Shown here: one piece after another, positions 8,231 through 15,188 of the stretch
Position numbering within the stretch: the first letter of the stretch is position 1
Layout: every line of letters begins with the position of its first letter
Assembly (NCBI GenBank): GCA_021785115.1
Contig: JAJYGO010000136.1
Location: 1-15,380 of the forward strand
Origin: Chloroflexota bacterium
GTDB lineage: Bacteria; Chloroflexota; Limnocylindria; Limnocylindrales; CSP1-4
Direction: 5' to 3'
Length of the DNA: 15,380 nt
The notes under the pieces: generated by a model
Database searches by the model: none
What the model was told of the DNA's origin: nothing
Seen by the model: only the letters and a program-made list of their open reading frames with translations
Position numbers and translations under genes: made by a program

Positions 8231-8246
8231 GGACCTGCAGTGGTCC
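8231..8246 (-). repeat. Short hairpin directly after the binding-protein stop
   Basis: GGACC (8231-8235) and GGTCC (8242-8246) form a perfect 5-base stem with a 6-base loop, 13 bases after the TAG at 8260-8262. It sits just upstream (in transcript sense) of the larger 11-base inverted repeat and may act with it. Confidence 0.35.
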
Positions 8247-8259
8247 GTCCCGTCCGGAT

Positions 8260-9654
8260 CTACTGCCCGTAGTCGTCGTGCGCCTTGAGGATCGAGTTGC
8301 TCTCGTCGGCGAACTGCTGCAGCTTCTGCAGCGCGCCGGCGGGGTTATCCACCAAGCTCTTGTCCGTGTAGGTTGCGACGAGATGATCGGCCAGCTTGGT
8401 CTCGATCTCGTCCCATTCATCGAGCGGATAGTCGGTCTGGTACCCGGCCTGGTATGACGGATCCTTCACGAGGAACGCGCCCCACGCGGGCTGCTGCGCG
8501 ATCAGGGCCGAGTAGTCAAGGTCGACGCGGGCCGGAAGCCAGCCGGAGATTGTGGCGATGGACGTTTGCTGGGGAAGGTTCTCAAGGAATCGCAGGAAGT
8601 CCCATGCGGTCTGCTGATGTGGGGACGACTTCGCCACGAACATCGCTTCCGGGCTGTGCAGCGACGTGGTCGGCATCTGCACGGCACCGTAGTTCAGGGT
8701 CGGGGCATTCTTGGCGATGTCGCCGATGACCCACGACTCCCGCACGAACATGGCTGTCTTCTGCTGCTCGAACGCCTGTGAATCGGAGGCGATCTTGGTG
8801 TCGTCGACGAGCGGCGGCTTGTTGATCATATTGACGTACATCTCGAGCACCTTGACGCCCGCATCGTTCGCGTAGCTGGCGTGGTACTTGCCGTCGGTCG
8901 TCTTGGCCAGGATCCCCAGGGGCGCCTGTGGCGTGCCGTACTGCATCAGCCAGATCCAGTACTTCTCGGCGACGCCGCTTCCCTGGCCGCTCAGTCGCAG
9001 GCTGAGGCCCGACCGCGTCACGTTGCCGCTCGCGTCGCGCTGGGCTAGAGCCGTCGCGTCGGAGACCACCTGGTCCATAGTGGTCGGCGGCTGGAGGCCG
9101 GCAGTACTGAACATGTCCTTGTTGTAGAAGATGGCATTCGCGCCGACGAAGATCGGCACGCCCCAGATCTGGCCCTTGTACGACACGTTCTGGACCGTGA
9201 AGTTGTCGAAAGCACCGCCCGAGATGAACGTCTTCATCCAATCAGGAACCGGAGCGAGGAGGCCCTGGTCGATGAATCGAGCGAGGAACGGTACCGTCCG
9301 GATGACGATGTCGGTCGATGTCTTGGTAGGCAGCGCGACCGTGAGCTTCTGCTCGTAGCTGCGCAGGTCGGGGCTTGGCGTCACGTCGATCGTCACGTTC
9401 GGGTGCAGCTGGTGGTACGCGGTGGCGGCCTGCTTGTAGACCGCGTCCATTTCGGGGTAGCCGCCTGACAGCGTCAGGTGGATCTGGCCCGTCTCGGGGC
9501 CCGGCCCCTCAGTTCCTACGCTGGCGGCCGGCGGGGCGCCGGAGGCACCCGCCGCTGGCGCAGCCGGCGTGGCCGTTGCGGCACTCGAGCACGCACCGAC
9601 CACCGACACTACCGCCACCAGGGCAGCGAGCCGTTTCGAAGCCCACATTCCCAT
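8260..9654 (-). CDS. Sugar ABC transporter substrate-binding lipoprotein
   Basis: A 464-residue extracellular solute-binding protein of family 1 (CUT1 type). A basic n-region (WASKR), hydrophobic core and lipobox VGAC give a lipoprotein signal peptide with Cys22 as the lipid-anchored residue, followed by an Ala/Pro/Gly-rich linker of about 35 residues. The mature domain starts at about residue 58 (IHLTLSGGYPEM) and shows the family features YNKDMF, WGVPI and FLRFLENL near the C-terminal part. The ATG at 9654 lies 5 bases after AGGAG; GTG 9657 and ATG 9648 are alternatives. It would capture the carbohydrate outside the membrane and hand it to the two permeases. The ligand cannot be read from the sequence. 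Confidence 0.95.
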   Translation of the reverse strand: MGMWASKRLAALVAVVSVVGACSSAATATPAAPAAGASGAPPAASVGTEGPGPETGQIHLTLSGGYPEMDAVYKQAATAYHQLHPNVTIDVTPSPDLRSYEQKLTVALPTKTSTDIVIRTVPFLARFIDQGLLAPVPDWMKTFISGGAFDNFTVQNVSYKGQIWGVPIFVGANAIFYNKDMFSTAGLQPPTTMDQVVSDATALAQRDASGNVTRSGLSLRLSGQGSGVAEKYWIWLMQYGTPQAPLGILAKTTDGKYHASYANDAGVKVLEMYVNMINKPPLVDDTKIASDSQAFEQQKTAMFVRESWVIGDIAKNAPTLNYGAVQMPTTSLHSPEAMFVAKSSPHQQTAWDFLRFLENLPQQTSIATISGWLPARVDLDYSALIAQQPAWGAFLVKDPSYQAGYQTDYPLDEWDEIETKLADHLVATYTDKSLVDNPAGALQKLQQFADESNSILKAHDDYGQ

Positions 9655-9710
9655 CACCTCTCCTCTTCCCTCGGGGATCCTGTCGCGATCAGTCGATCCG
9701 TGTCTCGGGA

Positions 9711-9737
9711 CGCGCCGACGACAGGTGCGCCGGCGCG
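9711..9737 (-). repeat. Inverted repeat between LLM oxidoreductase and binding-protein genes
   Basis: CGCGCCG (9711-9717) pairs with CGGCGCG (9731-9737) around a 13-base loop, in the 152-base gap between the two genes. No T-run follows. It may be a weak attenuating or processing stem; high GC makes such stems common by chance. Confidence 0.3.
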
Positions 9738-9806
9738 CCGCTCTTGCTCAAGGTTCGGCATATCCCCTCCTCTGCGGCCAAGGACGATGTGCGACGACGC
9801 CCCTCC

Positions 9807-10790
9807 TCATGCTTCGACCAGGTGGCTCATGCCGATCCCCACCGGCAACGATTGCGGCGCGGCCAGCATCGGCGCGACTTCTGTTCGCAAGCGGCGAATT
9901 GTTTCGGTGTCGTAGGGAGCGGGCAACGACGCGATCACCGTCGTCACACCTATCTCGAGATGTGCGGCGATGCGGGCAGCGATGCGTTCGGGGGGACCGA
10001 GCCATGGGTCCGGTTCGATGTCGGGCGAGGTCCGGTTGTTGGCAAGCGCGCGCTCCCAGACGCGCCGAGCCTCGGCCGGGTCATCCCGGATCACCAGCTT
10101 GCACGTCACCGACCGCTCGATCGAGCTGGGATCACGCCCCAGCGCCTCGCAGTGGGCGTCGAGGACGCTGGACTTGCGCCGCAGGGTCTCGAGCGACCCC
10201 ATGGCGTTCCACATGTCCGCGTATCGCGCCACGGTGCGAAGCGTCCACTTCTCGCCCGATCCACCGATGAGGAGCGGCATCTCGGCTCGGATCGGTAGTG
10301 GGGCATGCCGGGCCTGATGGAACTCGTATCCGGAACCTACGTGCTCGGTCTCGTGCCCCCGAAGCAACGAGCGAACAATGCCGGCGGAGGCGTCGAGCCA
10401 CGCCAGGCGGTCGGCGATCCCGGCTCCGAAGGGGATCCCATGCGCCCGATGCTCGGGCTCGAACCAGCCAGCGCCGAGGCCCACGATGGCTCGTCCGCCC
10501 GAGATGTGGTCAAGAGTCGCCGCCATCTTGGCGACCAGGCCGGGGTTGCGGAACGTGTTCGCGCCGACCAGCAATCCAAGGTGCACGTTCCGTGTCGCCT
10601 GTGCCATCGCGCCGAGCAGCGTCCAGCCTTCGTACACGGGCTGCCGCATCTCCCCGAAGGTGGCGTAGAGATGGTCCTGGGTGAAGAGGTAGTCGTACCC
10701 GAGCCGACCGATGAGACGGCTGGCCTTCAGCAGCGCCGGCCACGACGTTGCCTGGCTCCACAGGGAGAACCCAAGCTTCAGCGGTCGCAA
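9807..10790 (-). CDS. LLM-class (luciferase-like, probably F420-dependent) oxidoreductase
   Basis: A 327-residue TIM-barrel protein of the bacterial luciferase-like family. Visible are the N-terminal LKLGFSLWSQ, LGYDYLFTQDH (30-40), LLVGANTFRNPGLVAKMAATLDHISGGR (73-100), GLGAGWFEPEHRAHGIPF (104-121) and LLIGGSGEK, which match the F420-dependent subgroup rather than FMN monooxygenases, by family recall. The start is a TTG at 10790 with GGAG 8 bases upstream; no ATG fits. It is the first gene of the long minus-strand series, read toward the binding-protein gene 152 bases away. Relatives include F420-dependent glucose-6-phosphate and sugar-6-phosphate dehydrogenases, so a direct oxidation or reduction of the imported sugar is possible, but many members act on unrelated compounds. 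Confidence 0.87.
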   Translation of the reverse strand: MRPLKLGFSLWSQATSWPALLKASRLIGRLGYDYLFTQDHLYATFGEMRQPVYEGWTLLGAMAQATRNVHLGLLVGANTFRNPGLVAKMAATLDHISGGRAIVGLGAGWFEPEHRAHGIPFGAGIADRLAWLDASAGIVRSLLRGHETEHVGSGYEFHQARHAPLPIRAEMPLLIGGSGEKWTLRTVARYADMWNAMGSLETLRRKSSVLDAHCEALGRDPSSIERSVTCKLVIRDDPAEARRVWERALANNRTSPDIEPDPWLGPPERIAARIAAHLEIGVTTVIASLPAPYDTETIRRLRTEVAPMLAAPQSLPVGIGMSHLVEA

Positions 10791-11010
10791 TGGTAGATCT
10801 CCGTCGCCGTGCTCCAGGTCGTCTCGACTGCGTGGGCCGCCGAGGGCGGACCGTTGTGCTGTTCACGCCCGAGGCCGGCCGGGAGGAACATCGACACCGC
10901 GGGGTCGGCGTCCTGAACGGGTGCCTGTCCTCGGCCTTCTTCGGATAGGCGGACGCGGAAGGTATCCTTGACTGGCCGGCGCTTTGCCAGCGATCACTGG
11001 AGGGATCTAC

Positions 11011-11022
11011 TGAAGCGCTACA
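11011..11022. promoter_or_regulatory. LacI-type operator candidate O1
   Basis: TGAAGCGCTACA, a palindrome with central CG broken at one symmetric pair (the tenth base is A where T would be expected). It matches the general LacI/PurR operator outline with a central CpG into which the hinge leucine inserts. It covers the -10 region of the leftward promoter candidate, so binding would block that operon. Confidence 0.55.
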
Positions 11023-11043
11023 TGACGCTAGCACCTTCGTCAA
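11015..11043 (-). promoter_or_regulatory. Promoter candidate for the long leftward operon
   Basis: On the minus strand, TTGACG (11043-11038; five of six bases of the -35 consensus) is followed after 17 bases by TAGCGC (11020-11015), a poor -10 that starts TA. Operator O1 overlaps the -10. This would give a 5' leader of roughly 215-220 bases before the TTG start at 10790. Judged by eye only. Confidence 0.4.
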
Positions 11044-11158
11044 GCGGCATCACCCCTCCAGGCCTCGTCCCCATCCGACGCCCGCGTTGACGAGCACGAT
11101 CCCACAAGCGATGGGGGCGAAACCGCACCGTGTGACGCTACCCAAGCCGCCTGCCATC

Positions 11159-11167
11159 TGGTATCGT
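11159..11167 (+). promoter_or_regulatory. Extended -10 promoter candidate for the LacI-family gene
   Basis: TGGTATCGT is an extended -10 (TGn followed by TATCGT, four of six consensus bases). No good -35 is present at 17 bases. Transcription would begin near 11174, inside operator O2, which fits self-repression. Confidence 0.35.
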
Positions 11168-11169
11168 TC

Positions 11170-11181
11170 GGAAGCGCTTTA
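11170..11181. promoter_or_regulatory. LacI-type operator candidate O2
   Basis: GGAAGCGCTTTA contains the perfect 8-base palindrome AAGCGCTT (11172-11179). It lies at the expected transcription start of the regulator gene. Its centre is 159 bp from that of O1, close to 15 helical turns, so a DNA loop between the two is geometrically possible. Confidence 0.55.
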
Positions 11182-11182
11182 C

Positions 11183-11194
11183 TGAAGCGGTTCA
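11183..11194. promoter_or_regulatory. LacI-type operator candidate O3
   Basis: TGAAGCGGTTCA has TGAA/TTCA arms around a centre GCGG that breaks symmetry at one base pair. It repeats O2 in the same orientation with a 13-bp shift (GAAGCG at 11171 and 11184) and ends 12 bases before the regulator ATG, next to its ribosome site. Confidence 0.5.
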
Positions 11195-11206
11195 TTGAGG
11201 AGCGCA

Positions 11207-12274
11207 ATGGAGAGACCGCAGCGCGTGACGATTGCGCAAGTCGCCAAGCTTGCCGGCGTGTCGATCACCACCGTCTCCAACGTGCTGAACAACCGTACCG
11301 ACGCCATGCGGCCGGCGACCCGAGACCGGGTGCTAGAGGCCTCGCGGGTCCTCGGATACCATCCGAGCCAGGTCGCACGCAGCCTCGTGATCCGGCAGAC
11401 GGCGACTGTCGGTCTCGTCATCGCCGAGATCGCGACTCCTCTGTTCTTCGGTGCTGTGAGCATCATCGAGCGGGTGGCACGCGAGCATGACTTCAACGTC
11501 CTGCTCTGCCACGCGTCGACCACGGAGGAGGAGCGGGATGCCCTCGACCTCCTCCAGGAGAAGGAGGTCGAGGGGGTCATCTTCCTGTCGACCTCTGACT
11601 ACCGTGATGACGGCGCCCTCGACAGGCTCGCAGGACGCGTCCCTGTCGTCACCATCAACCGGGCGGGCACCGGCGGTGTATTCGACCGTATCGGCTGGGA
11701 CAACGCACAGGGAATCGCCGATGCGGTGAGACATCTCCATGCGCTGGGCCATCGCAGGATCGCATTCCTGCGCGGCCCGAGCGAGCGGCAGGGAACCGAC
11801 GAGCGATTCCAGGGCTACCGCTTCGGCCTGGCCGAATGCGGGCTCAAGTTCATGGGTCAGTACGTCGCTTCAGGCGACTACACAGCCAGGCCCGCCGAGT
11901 GGCAGGGGGCCACCGAGGAGATCTTGTCGGCGTCCGTCAGACCGACGGCGGTCATCGCGTCGGATGACAGCGTGGCCGCCGTTGTCATGCGGACGGTGCA
12001 GGCTCACGGACTTCGAGTCCCCAACGATATGGCGGTCGTCGGAGTGGACGACCAGCCCTTTGCCGAGCTCCTCAATCCGGCACTGACCACGGTACGTCTA
12101 CCGATCGTCGAGGCTGGGCAGGAAGCCATCACGCTGCTGCTCGAACGTCTCCGCGAGCGGACCCAGGGCCCCGTTCGCCTGACGCTTCCGATGACGCTGG
12201 TTGTACGTGCTTCCTGCGGCAGTTCGCCGACGGCAGTCGGCGACGCTGGCGAGTTACCCCCCGCTTCGGCATGA
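11207..12274 (+). CDS. LacI-family transcriptional regulator
   Basis: A 355-residue LacI/GalR repressor. The N-terminal helix-turn-helix VTIAQVAKLAGVSITTVSNVLN (residues 7-28) is followed by the hinge YHPSQVARSL with Leu60 as the likely minor-groove intercalating residue, then a periplasmic-binding-like sensor domain from about residue 66 (TVGLVIAEI), with ASDDSVAAVVM and VVGVDDQPFAELLNPALTTV in the C-terminal half. The ATG at 11207 is preceded by GAGGAG; a TTG at 11195 in the same frame would place the ribosome site inside the gene. It is divergent from the transport and catabolic operon, and the shared gap contains matching operators, so it probably represses that operon and itself until a pathway sugar binds. 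The inducer is unknown. Confidence 0.95.
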   Translation: MERPQRVTIAQVAKLAGVSITTVSNVLNNRTDAMRPATRDRVLEASRVLGYHPSQVARSLVIRQTATVGLVIAEIATPLFFGAVSIIERVAREHDFNVLLCHASTTEEERDALDLLQEKEVEGVIFLSTSDYRDDGALDRLAGRVPVVTINRAGTGGVFDRIGWDNAQGIADAVRHLHALGHRRIAFLRGPSERQGTDERFQGYRFGLAECGLKFMGQYVASGDYTARPAEWQGATEEILSASVRPTAVIASDDSVAAVVMRTVQAHGLRVPNDMAVVGVDDQPFAELLNPALTTVRLPIVEAGQEAITLLLERLRERTQGPVRLTLPMTLVVRASCGSSPTAVGDAGELPPASA

Positions 12275-12425
12275 GTGCGTTGTGGGCGGTAGCGCCGTGT
12301 CGTGGTGATTCTCGGCTGGCGCGGCGAACGTCATCCAGGGTCACGTTCAGCCCGGTCGAACGCAAACCGCCCGCCCGCCACGTACGCCCAACCCGGTCGG
12401 CGCCGCCTCTGCATGACGAGACGAG

Positions 12426-13460
12426 ATGGTTGGACGACGGACCAGCGCGCGGCTCGGGTCTCTCCGGATAGGCAGGTCGGCGCCAGCTCGGCCCATCAGC
12501 GGCGCGGGCGACGTCCGCGCCGGCCCGGAGCCGACATCCGCGGACCTGATCCTCCTTGCCGCGGTCGCACTCTGGGGCCTGAATTACTCGGTCGTCAAGG
12601 TCGGGCTCACCGAGATCGAGCCGCTCGCGTTCCCCGTCGTTCGTTTCGGTGTCGGTGGCCTCGTGCTGCTCCTGATCCTGCGATGGCGTGAGAGCTCCGT
12701 CGGCATCGAGAGGGCGGACATCGGCCTCCTCGCGCTCGCCGCAGTGCTTGGCATCACCCTGAGCCAGATCTCCTTCGTGTTCGCGTTGATGAACACGAGT
12801 GCGTCGGACACGGCGCTCCTCGCAGCCACTGCGCCGATCGTGACAGCGGTGCTTGCCACCCTCGTTGGGTTGGAGCGAATGGGACGCCGCCACTGGCTGG
12901 CGACGGTCGTTGGACTCGGCGGGGCCTTGTTGATCGTGGTTGGCGGCGTGTCCCCCGCACATCTGGGCACGAACCTTCTGGGTGACGGACTGGCGCTCGG
13001 GAACGTCGTCGGCTCGAGCGCATCCGCGCTCCCGATAATGCCGTTGTTGCGCCGCTACAGTGCGCTGCGTGTTCTGACCTGGGAGATGCTCTTCGGGACC
13101 GTCATGCTGCTACCCGTGGCGCTTCCCTCGCTCGTGTCCCAGGACTACGCCCACGTGAGCACGACCGGGTGGGCAGCGCTCGGGTACGCCGTCATCTTCA
13201 GTGGGATCGTCACCAACCTGCTCTACTTCACCGCAATCGGTCGGGTGGGACCGTCCCGCGCGGCGCTCTACCAGTACGTACAGACGTTCCTCGCCGTGCT
13301 GTTCGCGGTGTTCCTGCTGAACGAGCAGGTCACCCTTGTCCAGCTCGTCGGAGGGGCGATCGTTGTCGGCAGCGTCGTGGTGGGCAGACCCAGGCACTCA
13401 GTGCGGAGGGGAATCACGGGGCTGCCGACCGTTGCCGCCATCGACGATGGCGGACCATGA
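12426..13460 (+). CDS. DMT-superfamily (EamA domain) inner-membrane transporter
   Basis: A 344-residue membrane protein with about ten hydrophobic segments in two EamA repeats: the first begins near residue 38 (SADLILLAAVALWGLNYSVVK), the second near residue 187 with GDGLALGNVVGSS. Family features include LNTS-like MNTSASDTALL and FVFAL in repeat one, and GRVGPSRAALYQYVQTFLAVLFAVFLLNEQVT near the end of repeat two. The first 37 residues are arginine-, proline- and alanine-rich and unlike a normal start of this family. ATG 12426 is the only usual start in frame and its ribosome site (GACGAGACGAG) is weak, so the true start may be further in at a rare codon. Members export amino acids, nucleosides or other metabolites; substrate unknown. 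It follows the regulator by 151 bases in the same direction and may share its transcript. Confidence 0.9.
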   Translation: MVGRRTSARLGSLRIGRSAPARPISGAGDVRAGPEPTSADLILLAAVALWGLNYSVVKVGLTEIEPLAFPVVRFGVGGLVLLLILRWRESSVGIERADIGLLALAAVLGITLSQISFVFALMNTSASDTALLAATAPIVTAVLATLVGLERMGRRHWLATVVGLGGALLIVVGGVSPAHLGTNLLGDGLALGNVVGSSASALPIMPLLRRYSALRVLTWEMLFGTVMLLPVALPSLVSQDYAHVSTTGWAALGYAVIFSGIVTNLLYFTAIGRVGPSRAALYQYVQTFLAVLFAVFLLNEQVTLVQLVGGAIVVGSVVVGRPRHSVRRGITGLPTVAAIDDGGP

Positions 13461-13499
13461 GCAGTGTTTCACCGGCACGGGCTCCCACCTGTGTCCCGT

Positions 13500-14663
13500 C
13501 TATTCCTGCCCTGAGTAGACGATCTCCCCTCCGACCAGAGTCCCGTCGACGGTCAGCATGGCGGCTGCCGCGTCGAAGCGCAGGACGGTCAGATCGGCAG
13601 CCATCCCGGCCCTCACGGTGCCCCGCCCCGCGCGGCCGTCCAACCCGAGCAGGCGCACTGGGTTCGTCGAGGCGAGTCGGACGGCGTCCGCGAGCGTGAG
13701 TCCCGCATGTCGGACGGCTTGCTCGACGCAGTCGAGCAAGCACGCCGACGACCCGGCGAGGTACGGGGTCCCGAGCAGGTTCACGCGGCCATCGACCATC
13801 ACCTCGACCTGGCCACCGATGGACGCATAGACCCCCGGCGCGAGGCCGGCGACGTCGATCGCATCGCTGACGAGGACGCTGCGCTCGACGCCCTTGGCGC
13901 GGATGACCGTCTGCATGACTGACGGCGGCAGGTGATGACCGTCGAAGATGAAGCCAGCCATCATCCGATCCTCGGCGAGCTGGTCCCAGATGTAGTTGGG
14001 GTGGCGCCTGATCATCGCGTGCGCCCCATTGCCGAGGTGGGTCGAGAGGCGCGCGCCCGCATCCGCGGCGGCGCGGATCTGCGTGCTGTTCGCGGCGGTG
14101 TGACCCACGGAGGCGATCACGCCATCGTCGGTGATCGCTCTGATGTAGGCGATCGCTCCCTCGTGTTCCGGACTCAGAGTGATGATCCGGATTCGCCCGC
14201 CGGCAGCAGCTTGCCATCGCCGATACTCGGCGAGGTCCGGCAGCCGGATGTGCTCGAGTGGGTGGGCACCCCGGGGACCGTCCTCCGGCGAGATGTACGG
14301 TCCTTCCACGTGAATGCCGAGAATGGACTTGGCCACCAGGGGGTCGCTCTCGCATGCTGCGGCGATGGCCTCGATGCACCGAACCATGTGGTCCTCGGAT
14401 TGGGTGCACACGGTCGGGCAGACGCCGGTCACGCCTCGCTGCCAGAGCGCCCGGACCATGCCACTGACCTCGGCAACCGAGGGGTTCGCGGCATTGGCGT
14501 CGAACCCCGCGAAACCGTTTACCTGCACGTCGACCAGACCGGGCGCGATCCAGACGTCCGGAGCCGCGTCGCACTCCTCGACCGCCACGATCCGGTCGCC
14601 CGCAAGGGTCAGGCAGGCACCGCGCCCGGTTTCGACGAGCCTACCTCGGAGCGTTGAGACCAT
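13500..14663 (-). CDS. NagA-like N-acetylglucosamine-6-phosphate deacetylase family amidohydrolase (divergent)
   Basis: A 387-residue amidohydrolase of the NagA family. Visible are APGLVDVQVNG (39-50), the metal ligand Glu120 in GIHVEGPYIS, His188 in VGHTAAN, His209 in STHLGNG, His244 in DGHHLPP and the catalytic Asp267 in LVSDAI. The segment that in classical NagA reads THLfNAM...REPG, and includes an arginine contacting the substrate phosphate, here reads THLGNGAHA...RRHPNYIW, so phosphate recognition is probably different. It would remove an N-acetyl or similar acyl group from an amino sugar. The start ATG 14663 has only a weak GGCGGG upstream. It is transcribed alone, convergent with the EamA gene (39 bases between stops), and separated from the NagB-like gene by more than 7 kb. 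Confidence 0.87.
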   Translation of the reverse strand: MVSTLRGRLVETGRGACLTLAGDRIVAVEECDAAPDVWIAPGLVDVQVNGFAGFDANAANPSVAEVSGMVRALWQRGVTGVCPTVCTQSEDHMVRCIEAIAAACESDPLVAKSILGIHVEGPYISPEDGPRGAHPLEHIRLPDLAEYRRWQAAAGGRIRIITLSPEHEGAIAYIRAITDDGVIASVGHTAANSTQIRAAADAGARLSTHLGNGAHAMIRRHPNYIWDQLAEDRMMAGFIFDGHHLPPSVMQTVIRAKGVERSVLVSDAIDVAGLAPGVYASIGGQVEVMVDGRVNLLGTPYLAGSSACLLDCVEQAVRHAGLTLADAVRLASTNPVRLLGLDGRAGRGTVRAGMAADLTVLRFDAAAAMLTVDGTLVGGEIVYSGQE

Positions 14664-14879
14664 GGACCAGCCCGCCTTTGCTCACAGGCATGTTGCCCAA
14701 CAACGAGCCTCTCTGCTCGCCTGGACATGCCGCCGGTCAGGCGGTGACCCAGGAGCCCAATCCACCCGCACGCGAGGGCGGAAGCTGCGGTGCAGGCGCC
14801 CGATGCGTCTTCTGCCCCGAGTTGGACTGCCAGCCTCCGGGGTCATGCCCGCAAGGGTACGGCGTGGGATCCGTCCGTG
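14664..14879. other. Non-coding stretch upstream of NagA-like gene
   Basis: No intact gene is visible. It must hold the promoter of the leftward NagA-like gene, but no clear -35/-10 pair was found, and none of the GAAGCG operators recurs here. On the plus strand the frame that later encodes the kinase remnant is stopped by a TGA at about 14,730, and the residues after it have no recognisable similarity until the kinase remnant begins. Confidence 0.5.
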
Positions 14880-15095
14880 CCAGACGATCTGGAGATCCTC
14901 GATCGCGTCGCGGGGGACTCGTTCGTCGTCGGCCTCGCCTACGGGTTCCTCGCGGGCATGCCTGCGGAGGAGGCGGTCGAGTGGGGAGCGGCGCACGGGG
15001 CGCTCGCCATGACGACGCCGGGCGAGACCAGCATGGTGGCGCGCGACGAGGTGGAGCGGGTGGTCCGGGGCGGCACGGCGCGCGTGCGTCGCTGA
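14840..15095 (+). pseudogene. C-terminal remnant of a PfkB-family (KDG kinase-type) sugar kinase
   Basis: About 75 to 85 residues of open frame match the C-terminal end of a 2-keto-3-deoxygluconate kinase-type PfkB protein: LEILDRV-AGDSFVVGLAYGFL, then EWGAAHGALAMTTPGETSM and EVERVVRGGTARVRR before the TGA at 15093-15095. Intact relatives are more than 300 residues and read DRVGGGDSF at the anion hole; here it reads DRVAGDSF, one residue short in the catalytic GxGD motif. The N-terminal two thirds are absent, and upstream sequence in all plus frames shows no kinase similarity and contains stops. It is therefore a decayed fragment, not a working gene. The left boundary is approximate. An intact PfkB gene appears to begin at the left window edge on the other strand. 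Confidence 0.7.
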
Positions 15096-15114
15096 GTCGC
15101 CGCGTGCGCGGCTC
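15094..15114 (+). terminator. GC hairpin at the end of the kinase remnant
   Basis: GCCGC (15099-15103) pairs with GCGGC (15108-15112) around GTGC, with outer GA/TC pairs, directly overlapping the remnant's stop codon. No T-run follows, so it is at best a relic of the kinase gene's terminator. Confidence 0.3.
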
Positions 15115-15188
15115 ATGCAGCCGGCTCCCCACCCTGCCCTGTCCCCGGCACCGAGCGGCAGGCGCCACCGGTAGGCGATGATCTCGCC

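Larger units (their letters stand above)
10791..11206. other. Divergent intergenic region, 416 bp
   Basis: This gap separates the leftward oxidoreductase gene from the rightward regulator gene. It contains two promoter candidates and three operator-like palindromes, listed separately, all at its right end (11,011-11,202). The left half (10,791-10,990) would be a leader of about 220 bases for the leftward transcript; it holds one small inverted repeat, CTGGC (10972-10976) with GCCAG (10986-10990), and short open frames with no recognisable protein. No riboswitch or tRNA-like fold was recognised. Confidence 0.6.

Noticed and set aside
10748..10948. Small plus-strand open frame in the divergent region
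   Set aside because: It begins inside the oxidoreductase gene on the other strand, has no ribosome site and no recognisable family.
13477..13499. Possible bidirectional terminator between the convergent EamA and NagA-like genes
   Set aside because: Only a 5-base stem (ACGGG/CCCGT) with a 13-base loop and no T-run on either strand; too weak to list.
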